Shown here piece after piece: positions 53,724 through 62,761 of a stretch of DNA of 64,000 bases. The DNA is taken from contig NZ_CP019966.1 of NCBI RefSeq assembly GCF_003031265.1, positions 3,596,001-3,660,000 on the forward strand. Reading direction: 5' to 3'. A model generated the notes under the pieces. That model saw only the letters and a program-made list of their open reading frames with translations. It was not told the DNA's origin and ran no database searches. Both the position numbers and the translations under genes were made by a program. Each line of letters starts with the position of its first letter. Position 1 is the first letter of the stretch. This stretch comes from Rhodopseudomonas palustris. GTDB lineage: Bacteria > Pseudomonadota > Alphaproteobacteria > Rhizobiales > Xanthobacteraceae.

Positions 53724-55220
53724 TCAGATCGTCTGGTTATACGCACCCACTTCTGGATGCTGGCGCAGCACGACGTTCACGGCCTCGAACATGTCGTGCA
53801 TCCGCTGCTCCGACACCGGGCTCTCGACCACCACCACCAGCTCGGGCTTGTTGGACGAGGCGCGGACCAGGCCCCAGCTGCCGTCTTCGCAAGTCACGCG
53901 GACGCCGTTCACGGTGACGAGATCGCGGATCGGCTGGCCGGCGACCTTGTCGCCGTTGTTCTGCGCTTTTTCGAAGTGCTTCACGACCTCGTCGATCACG
54001 CGATACTTCACCTCGTCGGCGCAATGCGGCGACATCGTCGGCGACGACCAGGTCTTCGGCAGTGCGTCTTTCAGCTGCGACATCGACTTGCCGGGCGCGC
54101 GGTCGAGCATCTCGCAAATCGCGATCGCCGACACCAGGCCGTCGTCATAGCCGCGGCCGAGCGGCGCGTTGAAGAAAAAGTGGCCAGACTTCTCGAAGCC
54201 CGCCAGCGCCTTGCTCTCATTGGTGCGGCGCTTCATGTAAGAGTGGCCGGTCTTCCAATACTCGGTCTGGGCGCCCTGCTGTTGCAACACCGGATCGGTG
54301 GCGAACAGGCCGGTGGATTTGACATCGACGACGAAGCGCGCGTTCGGATGGATCGCCGACATGTCGCGCGCCAGCATCACGCCGACTTTGTCGGCGAAGA
54401 TCTCCTCGCCGGTGTCGTCGACCACGCCGCAGCGGTCACCGTCACCGTCGAAGCCGAGCCCGAGATCGGCCTTGTGCTGCAGCACCGCGTCGCGGATCGC
54501 GTGCAGCATCTCCATGTCTTCGGGATTGGGATTGTACTTCGGGAAGGTGTGATCGAGCTCGGTGTCGAGTGGGATCACCTCGCAGCCGATCGCTTCCATC
54601 ACCTGCGGGGCGAACGCGCCGGCGGTGCCGTTGCCGCAGGCGACCACCACCTTGAGCTTGCGCTTCAGCTTGGCATGCTTGGTGAGATCGCCGATGTAGC
54701 GGGCCGGGAAGTTCGGATGAAACACATACGAGCCGGCGCCCTGCTTGAACGCTGCGCCGAGCACGATCTCCTTCAGCCGATTCATCTCGTCGGGGCCGAA
54801 GGTCAGCGGCCGGTTGGCGCCCATCTTGACGCCGGTCCAGCCATTGTCGTTGTGCGAAGCGGTGACCATCGCAACGCACGGCACGTCGAGCTCGAACTGC
54901 GCGAAATACGCCATCGGCGTCACGGCCAGGCCGATGTCGTGCACCTTGCAGCCGGACGCCATCAGGCCGGCGATCAGCGCGTATTTGATCGAGGCCGAAT
55001 AGCCGCGGAAGTCATGCCCGGTGACGATCTCTTGCGGCCGGCCGAGTTCGGCGATCAGCGTGCCGAGCCCCATGCCGAGCGCCTGCACCCCCATCAGGTT
55101 GATCTCCTGGCCGAACAGCCAGCGCGCGTCGTATTCGCGGAAGCCGGTGGGCTTCACCATCGGCTCGGATTCATAGGCGTAAGTGTTGGCCGTCAGAAGC
55201 GGCTGCGGCGTCGGGAACAT
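53724..55220 (-). CDS. Phosphomannomutase/phosphoglucomutase (AlgC-like)
   Basis: Converts mannose-6-P to mannose-1-P, and often glucose phosphates. 498 residues, longer than the 463 of AlgC. Phosphoserine Ser122 in TASHNDNGWTGVK, metal loop GFDGDGDRCG near 267, sugar-binding GEKSGH-like FEKSGHFFF, and the phosphate-binding RASSNKPELVV near the C-terminus. It lies 46 bases downstream of the guanylyltransferase gene on the same strand, completing the path to GDP-mannose. Confidence 0.93.
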   Translation of the reverse strand: MFPTPQPLLTANTYAYESEPMVKPTGFREYDARWLFGQEINLMGVQALGMGLGTLIAELGRPQEIVTGHDFRGYSASIKYALIAGLMASGCKVHDIGLAVTPMAYFAQFELDVPCVAMVTASHNDNGWTGVKMGANRPLTFGPDEMNRLKEIVLGAAFKQGAGSYVFHPNFPARYIGDLTKHAKLKRKLKVVVACGNGTAGAFAPQVMEAIGCEVIPLDTELDHTFPKYNPNPEDMEMLHAIRDAVLQHKADLGLGFDGDGDRCGVVDDTGEEIFADKVGVMLARDMSAIHPNARFVVDVKSTGLFATDPVLQQQGAQTEYWKTGHSYMKRRTNESKALAGFEKSGHFFFNAPLGRGYDDGLVSAIAICEMLDRAPGKSMSQLKDALPKTWSSPTMSPHCADEVKYRVIDEVVKHFEKAQNNGDKVAGQPIRDLVTVNGVRVTCEDGSWGLVRASSNKPELVVVVESPVSEQRMHDMFEAVNVVLRQHPEVGAYNQTI

Positions 55221-55266
55221 GGCGGTCTTTCGCAACAAGGAGGGGCGCGGCGGGACGGCGATCGTC

Positions 55267-56703
55267 TTACGACCGACGATAGTCGTCGTCGAACCGGATG
55301 ATGTCGTCTTCGCCCAGATAGCTGCCGGTCTGCACTTCGATCAGCTCGAGCGTGATCTTGCCCGGGTTCTCCAGCCGGTGAGTGGCACCGATCGGAATGT
55401 AGATCGACTCGTTCTCGTGGATGATCTTGATCAGTTCGTCGACCGTCACCTGGGCGGTGCCGCGCACCACGATCCAATGCTCGGAGCGGTGGTGATGCTT
55501 CTGCAGCGACAGCCGCTCGCCGGGCTTGACGATGATACGCTTGACCTGATGCCGGTCACCGGAATCCAGCGAACGATAGGAGCCCCACGGGCGATGGACC
55601 TGGGCGTGGTGGTCGGTGACCTCGGGCGCTACCGTCTTGACCTTGGCGACCAGCCGCTTCAGTCCATTGCCGTCCTTCTGCCGCGACACCAGCACCGCGT
55701 CCTGGGTCGCGACGACCACCAGATCATCAACGCCTTCGAGCGCGACCAGCGTGTGATCGCTGGACACGTGGCAATTGCGGGAATCTTCGAACACCGCGGG
55801 GCCTTGCGCGGCATTGCCGCCGCCATCCTTGGCGGTGAGCTCCCACACCGCGCGCCAGGATCCGACGTCCGACCAGCCGCAATCGACCGGCACCACCGCG
55901 GCGCGCTTGGTCTTCTCCATCACCGCGTAATCGATCGAGATCGGCTTGGCTTTGCCGAACGAGGCTTCCGGCAGCGTCACGAATCCGAGGTCGCGGCCGG
56001 CCGTCGTCACCGCCTCGGTGATGGTCGCAACGCTGTCCGGATCGACCGCATTGTATTCTTCGAGCAGGGCCGCCGCCGGGAACATGAAGTTGCCGCTGTT
56101 CCACAGATAGCCCGCCGCGACATAGCCTTCGGCGGTGGCGAGGTCCGGCTTCTCGACGAACTTGGCGACGTTGCGGACCTTGCCGACGATCGCATCGCCG
56201 GGAGAAATGTAGCCGTACTCGGTCGCGGGACGCTCCGGCTTCACCCCGAAGGTCACGATCCGGCCTTCGGCGACGCCGGCCAGGCCGTCGCGGCAGGCCG
56301 CGATGAAGGCGTCCTTGTCCCGCACCACGTGATCGGCCGCGAGCGCCAGCACGATCGCGCCCGGCTCACGCTGCTCGGCGAACGCTGCGCCCGCCACGAT
56401 CGCGGGACCGGAGTCCCGCCGCGCCGGCTCGAGCAGGACGTCGGCTTCAATCCCGATCTCCGCGAGTTGGTCGCGGACCATGAAGCGGTAGGCGGTGTTG
56501 GTGATGATGATCGGCCGGCCGAAAAGCGTCGAGTCCGACACCCGCAGCAGCGTTTCCTGGAACGTCGAGCGCGGCCCGAACAGCGGCAGAAACTGCTTCG
56601 GACGCACCTCACGGGAGGCCGGCCATAGCCGCGTCCCGGCGCCACCGCACATGATCAGGGGGACACACCGAGGATCGTTCGCAGACTTCCCGACAGCGCT
56701 CAT
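55267..56703 (-). CDS. Mannose-1-phosphate guanylyltransferase/mannose-6-phosphate isomerase (bifunctional, AlgA/ManC type)
   Basis: 478 residues. N-terminal nucleotidyltransferase with MCGGAGTRLWPASREVRPKQF (18-38) and a C-terminal cupin isomerase domain with RPWGSYRSLD and QKHHHRSEHWIVVRGTA, whose His residues bind zinc. Both activities feed GDP-mannose synthesis from fructose-6-P, used in exopolysaccharide or lipopolysaccharide. Start at 56703 is the first ATG in a sensible context; an upstream frame needs a TTG. Confidence 0.93.
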   Translation of the reverse strand: MSAVGKSANDPRCVPLIMCGGAGTRLWPASREVRPKQFLPLFGPRSTFQETLLRVSDSTLFGRPIIITNTAYRFMVRDQLAEIGIEADVLLEPARRDSGPAIVAGAAFAEQREPGAIVLALAADHVVRDKDAFIAACRDGLAGVAEGRIVTFGVKPERPATEYGYISPGDAIVGKVRNVAKFVEKPDLATAEGYVAAGYLWNSGNFMFPAAALLEEYNAVDPDSVATITEAVTTAGRDLGFVTLPEASFGKAKPISIDYAVMEKTKRAAVVPVDCGWSDVGSWRAVWELTAKDGGGNAAQGPAVFEDSRNCHVSSDHTLVALEGVDDLVVVATQDAVLVSRQKDGNGLKRLVAKVKTVAPEVTDHHAQVHRPWGSYRSLDSGDRHQVKRIIVKPGERLSLQKHHHRSEHWIVVRGTAQVTVDELIKIIHENESIYIPIGATHRLENPGKITLELIEVQTGSYLGEDDIIRFDDDYRRS

Positions 56704-56938
56704 CGAAGACACCCAACTCTGATTACGATCTCTTTGTGGTTGCAACGAATTGTCGAGTCAACACGCCTCCCCCAGGATGACCGAACACGTCCACCTCGCG
56801 GCCCCACCGCCGCAGGTCCAGGAACGCCACAAGCCTCGATCCCGGATCTATTGGAGAGATCGCATCACGCTCAACCCGAAGATGCGGCCTCGCACAGATC
56901 GAAAGACTCAGCCCATGGCGTAACTCTCATCGTCTCTG

Positions 56939-58711
56939 TCAGGCGCGACGCGGCGTGGCGATCTCGGTCTCCGCCGGCGCGTGCGAGCCAGGACCGACGT
57001 CACGCATACCGCCGCCGTTGTAAACCACCACCACGCGCTCGGCCTCCTCGGGCGGGCTGGCGGGGACGGTTTCCTCCACCGAGGGCACGCGCTCCACCGC
57101 GGCCACTGGCGCACCTGAAACCTCATCCGCCAGCTGGGCCTCGGTCTTGTCGTTGATGTCTGCGGGCACCGGGATCGTCGCAACGATCGCCTGGTCGTTG
57201 GTGGGCGCCGGATATTCTTCCTTGGCTTTCCGTACAGGCAGGCCCCATCGTCGTCTTGCCGTTGGATTCGATGGCGCGCGGACCGTCTCGGGTGGCTCGA
57301 ACCTCGGGAATATCGGGGTCACACGGTCGTCGGCATGAGCCGGCTCGATCGGCGCGACAGGCTCCGGCATCTTCCGATCGTGCTCCGGCTCGTCCTCAGC
57401 CAGCTTCCACGTCATCGACCGTGCGGCGACCCGCGCAGACTTAAGCTGCGACTGGACGTTGATCGCATACATGCTCGGCGGCGAGAAGAAGATCTTGGTG
57501 ACCACCGGCACGATTTCGAGAAACACCACAAACAGCCGGATCATCCACGAGAACAGGGTGATCGCCTGGCCTTCCTGCGGATCGCTCTTCAAGGCCTGAT
57601 AGGCGGTCAGCCGCACCAGCGGATCGTTGCTGTCCTTCCTCTGCTGGACGAACGCGCCTTCCAGAGTGCGTTCGCGATAGCGCTGAACCTTGGCCTCGCG
57701 CTGGCTTTCCAGCAGCTGCAGGTTGGCGCGCGCGGTGTCGACCTGCTTCTGGATCGCTACGCGTTTTGCGGCGAAGTCCTGCTTCTGATCGTCGCGTTGC
57801 GCGATGTCCGCCGCCAGCCGCGCGGCCGCGTCGTTCTTCACGCGCTCGCGCCGCGCAACGATGTCGGACAGCTCAGCCTGGCGCGACTGCAGCAGCGTCT
57901 CGGCAGCTTCCTTCTGCTTCTTGGCGAGTTCATAGCGTCTTCCGGCGCCGGCCCGCCCGCTATTCGTCGGGCGCAGCTTCTCTCCGAACTGCTCCGCGCT
58001 CATATCGAGAGACTGATCCCTGATCGTCGCTTCCAGCTCCCTGACCTCACCGCGGACGGTGGCTTCGCGTTCAGCCAGCGCCTTCAATTCGCGGTCGGCC
58101 TCGGGGTCCGCAGCGGCTGGACTATCGGAGGGAAGCGGCGCCTGCGCCAGCAGCTCCCGCTGATGCTGTTCGATGGCGGTCAATTGAGCGCGACTTTCCG
58201 CGATCTCGCGATCCAGCCCCGACGCATATTTGTCGATCTGCTCGTAGATCGGACGATTGCCCGCGACCCGATCCCGATCGATCTTCTGGGAGATGGCGTC
58301 GGAGAATAGCGCGAGCTCGAGAAACAGAGCGATGACCCAGGCCAGTCCGAGCGAGATGGCGAGGCGCGCCGTGATGCGGACGAACTGCCAAACCGAACGC
58401 CTCAGCCCCTCCCCGACCTTTTTCGACTGATCGTCGTCCAGCCAGAACGCGCCTTGCACGAACCAGTCTGACTGAAACAGCGCACGGTCGAACATCATCA
58501 CGGTGAGCGCGATCACGACCGCAATCGAGGATCGAAGCGCGGTCGAGCCGACGATATAGCCGAGGGCGTAGTACGAGACGCCGAACACCACCAGGAACGA
58601 CAGGCAGAGCGAGAAGCCGATCTGCATCGCCCAAATTCGGTCGGTTGGCGGACAGCGGGCGATCAGCTCCCGGTCGACGCCGGCAATGAAATAAAGCAAT
58701 CGTTGGAGCAT
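56939..58711 (-). CDS. DUF4407 membrane protein with long coiled coil
   Basis: 590 residues. Three membrane helices in the first 140 residues (around 30-52, 58-74 and 113-134), a polar coiled-coil block (about 165-370, rich in Glu, Gln, Arg, Ala), a fourth hydrophobic segment (about 385-412, SWMIRLFVVFLEIVPVVTKIFF) and a disordered Pro/Glu-rich tail. PTDRIWAMQIGFSLCLSF and ALFQSDWFVQ match DUF4407 proteins. Function unknown; topology suggests a scaffold or sensor. A 20-base palindrome lies 186 bases upstream. Confidence 0.85.
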   Translation of the reverse strand: MLQRLLYFIAGVDRELIARCPPTDRIWAMQIGFSLCLSFLVVFGVSYYALGYIVGSTALRSSIAVVIALTVMMFDRALFQSDWFVQGAFWLDDDQSKKVGEGLRRSVWQFVRITARLAISLGLAWVIALFLELALFSDAISQKIDRDRVAGNRPIYEQIDKYASGLDREIAESRAQLTAIEQHQRELLAQAPLPSDSPAAADPEADRELKALAEREATVRGEVRELEATIRDQSLDMSAEQFGEKLRPTNSGRAGAGRRYELAKKQKEAAETLLQSRQAELSDIVARRERVKNDAAARLAADIAQRDDQKQDFAAKRVAIQKQVDTARANLQLLESQREAKVQRYRERTLEGAFVQQRKDSNDPLVRLTAYQALKSDPQEGQAITLFSWMIRLFVVFLEIVPVVTKIFFSPPSMYAINVQSQLKSARVAARSMTWKLAEDEPEHDRKMPEPVAPIEPAHADDRVTPIFPRFEPPETVRAPSNPTARRRWGLPVRKAKEEYPAPTNDQAIVATIPVPADINDKTEAQLADEVSGAPVAAVERVPSVEETVPASPPEEAERVVVVYNGGGMRDVGPGSHAPAETEIATPRRA

Positions 58712-59809
58712 GGCTCACCCCTCTATGAACCAGATGCGGGCTGTTCACCGCCCACGCCCAGAGTGAGGATCGAACACCTTTTGGAGGCGGCCGGCAACAA
58801 ACTGATTAGTCAACGGTTAACTGAGCCGGGAAAAAGCTGGTAAAAGAGCACTTCGCTCGCAGGCTGAGCGGTATCATCAGTTATTTCAACAAAGTGCGTT
58901 GACATATATGTCAACGTGCCGATGACCCGACTAATTCTTCGGCACAGGTACACGCGACCTCGACTCGCTCGACACTATCCACGCGACGAACCAGTCGCGA
59001 TGACATGATCGGCATTCCGTGGGTCGGGTGGCGAAGACGAAGAGCTTATCGAGGAGCGGCCGTTTGCCGGCGGTCGGCGTTGAGCACGAAGAACAAGCCC
59101 CAGTACGTATCGTTCAGGTCCGGCCGCAGCGGCACCCGGCTTGCCCGCTCGTGGACCGACCATTTCGCAACAAACCGATATCCAATGGCTTCCATGCCCG
59201 CGCCCGCTGGGATCGATCATCAGCCGAGGCGCACAGCTCCGGGGTGGCGCTGACCCGGGGCGTCCAGGAGCTCGCGGCCGGCCCGAACGCTCGCCTCAGC
59301 CAGCGGTTGGTTGAGCCGTTTGTCTGCCGTCTGACGGCGATCATGCGGGCACTTAATCTATGATGAAGTGCTGAGATTCTTAGCCAATCCGGAAGGTATT
59401 TATTAACGTTATGCCTTCTCCAATGTGGATCGCGGCGCGCGCGCCCTGCCCTCGCCGGAGTTAACCTCGCACAATGATCTCGACGCCCAGCGAGCGCTCC
59501 GGGAATTGAAAATCGGTAGGGCAATGACCGGCAAATGCTCGCTGTGAATGAGGCGCAGAAAGCACTCACACAACCATCGGCTGCAGTCTATCTTGAGCTG
59601 TCGCTGGTGCTGTCGGAGGATGCGCGCCGATCGACGGGGCGCTGGACGAAAGCGTGAATTGCAAATTTCGGCCACGAGGTGACCGAAATTGCAGGGGAAT
59701 CTGGTCGGACTGCCGGTGGGGACTCCGGCAGCTCTGTGGACGCCGGCGGTACTCTGGCGGGCGCTACGGAGCAACAGAGTCTGATCGTAAGGGGAGCGCG
59801 CGGGGACAC
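58712..59809. other. 1.1-kb region with no supported gene
   Basis: Frames are short, Arg-rich or interrupted, without family resemblance. The left part (58790-58960) is AT-rich and holds the 20-base palindrome and presumably the DUF4407 promoter. The rest may be decayed sequence. Confidence 0.5.
58897..58916. promoter_or_regulatory. Perfect 20-base palindrome upstream of the DUF4407 gene
   Basis: CGTTGACATATATGTCAACG is an uninterrupted perfect palindrome in AT-rich sequence. Two TTGAC half-sites are separated by six bases, two more than in FNR/FixK sites. MarR-, TetR- or LuxR-type dimers bind sites of this shape. It is 186 bases from the DUF4407 start. Confidence 0.5.
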
Positions 59810-60292
59810 GTGACGATCGAGGATCTGCTGCGGCAAGGGGCGATACGACGGATCGAGGTGGATCTCGGAGCGGGCGCGCAGCCGGCTCGGCTGCTGTATG
59901 GCACCCCGAATTTCATCGAATGGCTGGAGAACTTGTTGGGGGGCGCTGAGCCGGAGCAGAGGCTCGGCGAAGCGACACCCGCCGAACAGGTCGATGCGCT
60001 GTTCTACGCCTATATTTCCGGACGACCGTTGGTTTATGTCCGTCAATTCAGGATGATACGCGTCGAGCAAAGTGCCGTGTGGGAGTTGAAGACCCCCGAC
60101 GTGCGCATCTTCGGATGGTTCTTGCGCAAGGACTGTTTCGTGGCAGTTTTCGGCGATTGGACCGATCACGTAAAAGATCACAATTTATATAAAGGTTACC
60201 GTACATCAGTCCGCCGAATTCGACGAGAATTGGGTATAGGTGCTACCCTGTGTGTCACAGGGAGTTCACCCGATGACGTCATTTCAATGTGA
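59810..60292 (+). CDS. Hypothetical protein
   Basis: 160 residues from a GTG at 59810 with GGGGA close before it. A longer frame upstream to 59654 has a Cys/Arg-rich start that looks non-coding. The C-terminal half, VRIFGWFLRKDCFVAVFGDWTDHVKDHNLYKGYRTSV, has a compact alpha/beta look reminiscent of phage- or toxin-like small proteins, but I do not recognise the family. A CCCTGTG-TGT-CACAGGG palindrome lies within its last codons. No partner gene overlaps it. Confidence 0.5.
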   Translation: MTIEDLLRQGAIRRIEVDLGAGAQPARLLYGTPNFIEWLENLLGGAEPEQRLGEATPAEQVDALFYAYISGRPLVYVRQFRMIRVEQSAVWELKTPDVRIFGWFLRKDCFVAVFGDWTDHVKDHNLYKGYRTSVRRIRRELGIGATLCVTGSSPDDVISM

Positions 60293-60681
60293 AGATGGCG
60301 GCTATTCAACAGTCACTACGCGCTTTGCTACCTCAATAAGCGTTGCTGTTTCCGGGGCCTCGCCGGCGCGCGAACACCTAATGGCCGTGCCGGCCGGGCA
60401 GTTAGCTGGCCCGTTCGACGGGGCGGTCTCGTCGCTATCCGATCCCGCAAAGTGCGCAGCACGGAAATTAATTCTGTCGGGCCCGGATCGGTGTCGAACC
60501 GCAGTGATGGATGTCCGTTGGGACCGATCCGACACTGAAACCGATCGATCTTTCGATCGGAATGTTCGGACGACACGGGCTAGAATGCTCGATCCGGCCC
60601 TGCGCGCCGACTGAGACAACAGACTCAGCAGGCCTTTTGGCCCACATGCTTTTCTGACACCCTTTTTTCAAGCGAGCTCAA
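60293..60681. other. Intergenic region, no gene
   Basis: 389 bases. Contains CCGATCGA-TCTT-TCGATCGG at 60541-60560, a perfect eight-base hairpin, and a C/T-rich tract just before the next gene. No ORF with family resemblance. Confidence 0.5.
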
Positions 60682-61167
60682 ATGGAACGATACGGTTATT
60701 GCATCTTCTGCGACGACATTCGGACCGAGGCCGGCGGAAAACTCAGCTTTATCGGGTGCTACAACTCGGCGATGTTCGTGACCAACGAGTTTCCGCTGTC
60801 GCTGCCCAAGCTGTGTGTGCACTTCAACGTCTTCTCGCCCGCCGACCAGCCGTACAAATCTCTGCGGGTCCGATGCTATCTGCCGGGGGAAGACAGGCCG
60901 ATCGCTGAGGAGACCATTGAAGTGCCTGCGCTGCAGGACCAGATCAATCTTCTCACCAGCCTGCCGAAAGATCAGCCGATGATGCCCTACATCGTGGTGG
61001 CGGCAAGCCTGATTTTTTCACCCTGCGAAATCAAATCGCCGGGCATGATCCACGTGCGCGCCGTCATCAACGACAGCCCCACCGAACTACATCTCGGATC
61101 GCTCGCCGTCTCGTCGCAAGCAGCGCCTCAGGTCGCCCTCGAGCACGGACCAGCCGCCATCAACTGA
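60682..61167 (+). CDS. DUF6941-like hypothetical protein
   Basis: 161 residues starting MERYGYCIFCDDIRTEAGGKLSFIGCYNS. The pattern CDDIR-E-GGK-S-IG-Y near the N-terminus followed by LPKLCVHFNV matches what I recall of the DUF6941 family, a probable beta-sandwich of unknown role. No signal peptide or membrane helix. Ribosome binding site is weak (GCGAGCTCAA). Confidence 0.65.
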   Translation: MERYGYCIFCDDIRTEAGGKLSFIGCYNSAMFVTNEFPLSLPKLCVHFNVFSPADQPYKSLRVRCYLPGEDRPIAEETIEVPALQDQINLLTSLPKDQPMMPYIVVAASLIFSPCEIKSPGMIHVRAVINDSPTELHLGSLAVSSQAAPQVALEHGPAAIN

Positions 61168-61174
61168 ACTTTCC

Positions 61175-61201
61175 CGTCGATCGCCGTTGCCGCGATCGAC
61201 G
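61175..61201 (+). terminator. Hairpin after the DUF6941-like gene
   Basis: Perfect ten-base-pair stem (61175-61184 with 61192-61201) starting eight bases after the stop, followed by ACTTTG. Probably a weak intrinsic terminator. Confidence 0.55.
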
Positions 61202-61486
61202 ACTTTGCCGAGGTCGAGCCAGCCGTGAGCAAGACTCCGGCGCAGACCTAAGCCGCAACCAGTCGCATTGACGGATTCCCTCCCCGTTCGCACCGGACTT
61301 CGCTGATGAAGATCCGACCGCAGGCCGCGCGTCGCACGCCCAGCCCTCAATTCCAGAGTTGTTCTGTCTCTTACTGAATCGGGGCGACGCCTCGAAAGTG
61401 CTGCCAACAAGCAGCGCCTGTCTCAAGCGTTAGAGCGCTTCATCGATTGATTGAAGCGGATTTGGCCTTTGCCAAGCGCCCGAAGT

Positions 61487-61592
61487 CCTCATCCTGAGGA
61501 GCCCGGCAAAGCCGGGCGTCTCGAAGGATGAGGAGCCACATCGCCTGCGGCGCATGGTTCGAGACGGCGCTTCGCGCCTCCTCACCATGAGG
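61487..61592. repeat. CCTCATCCTGAGG-type palindromic repeat
   Basis: CCTCATCCTGAGGAGCCCGGC opens and CGCCTCCTCACCATGAGG closes the element; inner GCCCGGCAAAGCCGGGC and GGCGCTTCGCGCC hairpins and two complementary GTCTCGAA/TTCGAGAC segments are visible. Similar repeats are common in Bradyrhizobiaceae genomes as I recall. Confidence 0.75.
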
Positions 61593-61969
61593 CTCTACAA
61601 GCTGCGGCCGCTAGGAAGTTCGGTCCTGATTTTGTCAAAAGCAGAGATGCTCTAGAGCTCACTTTGAAAGTCGCGCGGTTGGGTGGCGATCGAGATTGGC
61701 GCGCTCCGATGCCCGAGGGCCTCACCGCGGACCAGAGACTGGCCTTGTCGTTGTAATGATCAGAAACATCGCGCAACGATCTGCGGCACGGTCGATAATG
61801 CGAGAGACCGAACACGCGGTTTGCGGCACAGCGGCCGCTCACCATCCAATGCTTCGGCGAAGATCAAATGATCTGACCTGACGACCGCAACATGATCGGA
61901 TTGTCGCGCGGTCGGGCCGCTCAGGAGATCCTGACAACAACCGCTGTGTCCGGGAAAGCCATGACAGCC

Positions 61970-62386
61970 CTACTCCGCGGCGCCCGAGAAACTCTGATAA
62001 TTGGAGTTGCGCGCGCGCTGGTCCGGGATGCAGTCGTTTTTCACCGAGCGGATATTAACGACTTTGATCTGTCCGTAGCTGAGCGTCGACGTCGTCACCG
62101 GCTCGTTCTGTCCGGGATGCCGTTCAGGCTGGCGGAGCTCGAACGAAAGCTCCATGTCCATGGCCCAGGCCAGATCAGCGAGGCTGCGTAAGGTGAGATT
62201 GCTTTCGCCGGAGAGCTGGCGATTGATCACGGAACGATTGACGCCGAGGCGTTTGGCGAGTGCCTGTTGGGTCAGGCCGTCCCTCTTCTTTTCCGAAAGA
62301 ACCTTGAGCAATTCGTCGCGTACGCGGGCAATAAATCGTCCTGCCTTCTGCGCACGACCGCCGATATCAAAATGATAAGACGTCAC
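61970..62386 (-). CDS. XRE-family helix-turn-helix regulator
   Basis: 138 residues. The GTG start has AGGAGG seven bases upstream, an excellent site. HTH_3 domain at about 37-80: GLTQQALAKRLGVNRSVINRQLSGESNLTLRSLADLAWAM. The 45-residue C-terminal tail is polar and without motif. The palindrome ACTTGCAAGT just upstream (62438-62447) may be its own operator. It could be an antitoxin-type or phage-type regulator, but no toxin gene is adjacent. Confidence 0.85.
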   Translation of the reverse strand: MTSYHFDIGGRAQKAGRFIARVRDELLKVLSEKKRDGLTQQALAKRLGVNRSVINRQLSGESNLTLRSLADLAWAMDMELSFELRQPERHPGQNEPVTTSTLSYGQIKVVNIRSVKNDCIPDQRARNSNYQSFSGAAE

Positions 62387-62721
62387 TGCGGAACCTCCTA
62401 CCCAGCCGCGATCCTCAATACAAAGCGCCGTCCTATCACTTGCAAGTAGTGTTTATTGTGCACCAAAGCGGACAGGTTGACAGCCCTTTTTTGTTGGCTT
62501 GCTGAATGAATACAGGCGGAGTGTTGCCGAATATCCATCCCACCAAGCAGCGGGCCCCCAGGCCCTAAGATTTAGTATGTTTTGGCCGCACAACGGTTCA
62601 ACGGAACAAGATACCGGACCGGTCTATTAAGGATTTCGCGCGCCCTAAAGGCCACTTCCTGAGTGAAACCTGCAGAATCTTGACGATGGCAGATGCGGCC
62701 ACGGTACTCGGCCGCCTGGAG
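62387..62721. other. Intergenic region with regulator promoter, no gene
   Basis: AT-richer than its surroundings. Contains the ACTTGCAAGT palindrome (62438-62447) within CACTTGCAAGTAGTG, likely part of the XRE promoter. No supported ORF. Confidence 0.5.
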
Positions 62722-62752
62722 AAAAGACGGCGGGACCAAGGTCCCGCCGTCC
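62722..62752 (-). terminator. Rho-independent terminator of the curlin-repeat gene
   Basis: GACGGCGGGACC (62727-62738) and GGTCCCGCCGTC (62741-62752) form a perfect 12-base-pair stem; on the minus strand TTTTCT follows. It begins nine bases after the gene's stop codon. Confidence 0.9.
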
Positions 62753-62761
62753 GAAGGCATC

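Larger units (their letters stand above)
61168..61969. other. 0.8-kb region with repeats, no gene
   Basis: Holds a CGTCGATCGC...GCGATCGACG hairpin (61175-61201) just after the DUF6941-like gene, a CGCTTCA...TGAAGCG inverted repeat (61436-61458), and the repeat element at 61487-61592. Remaining frames are shadows or too short. Confidence 0.5.

Noticed and set aside
59654..59809. N-terminal extension of the hypothetical gene starting at 59654
   Set aside because: The extra 52 residues are Cys/Arg/Gly-rich and look non-coding; the GTG at 59810 begins protein-like sequence.
61892..62191. Plus-strand frame opposite the XRE regulator
   Set aside because: It is the antisense shadow of a clear HTH gene that has an AGGAGG site.
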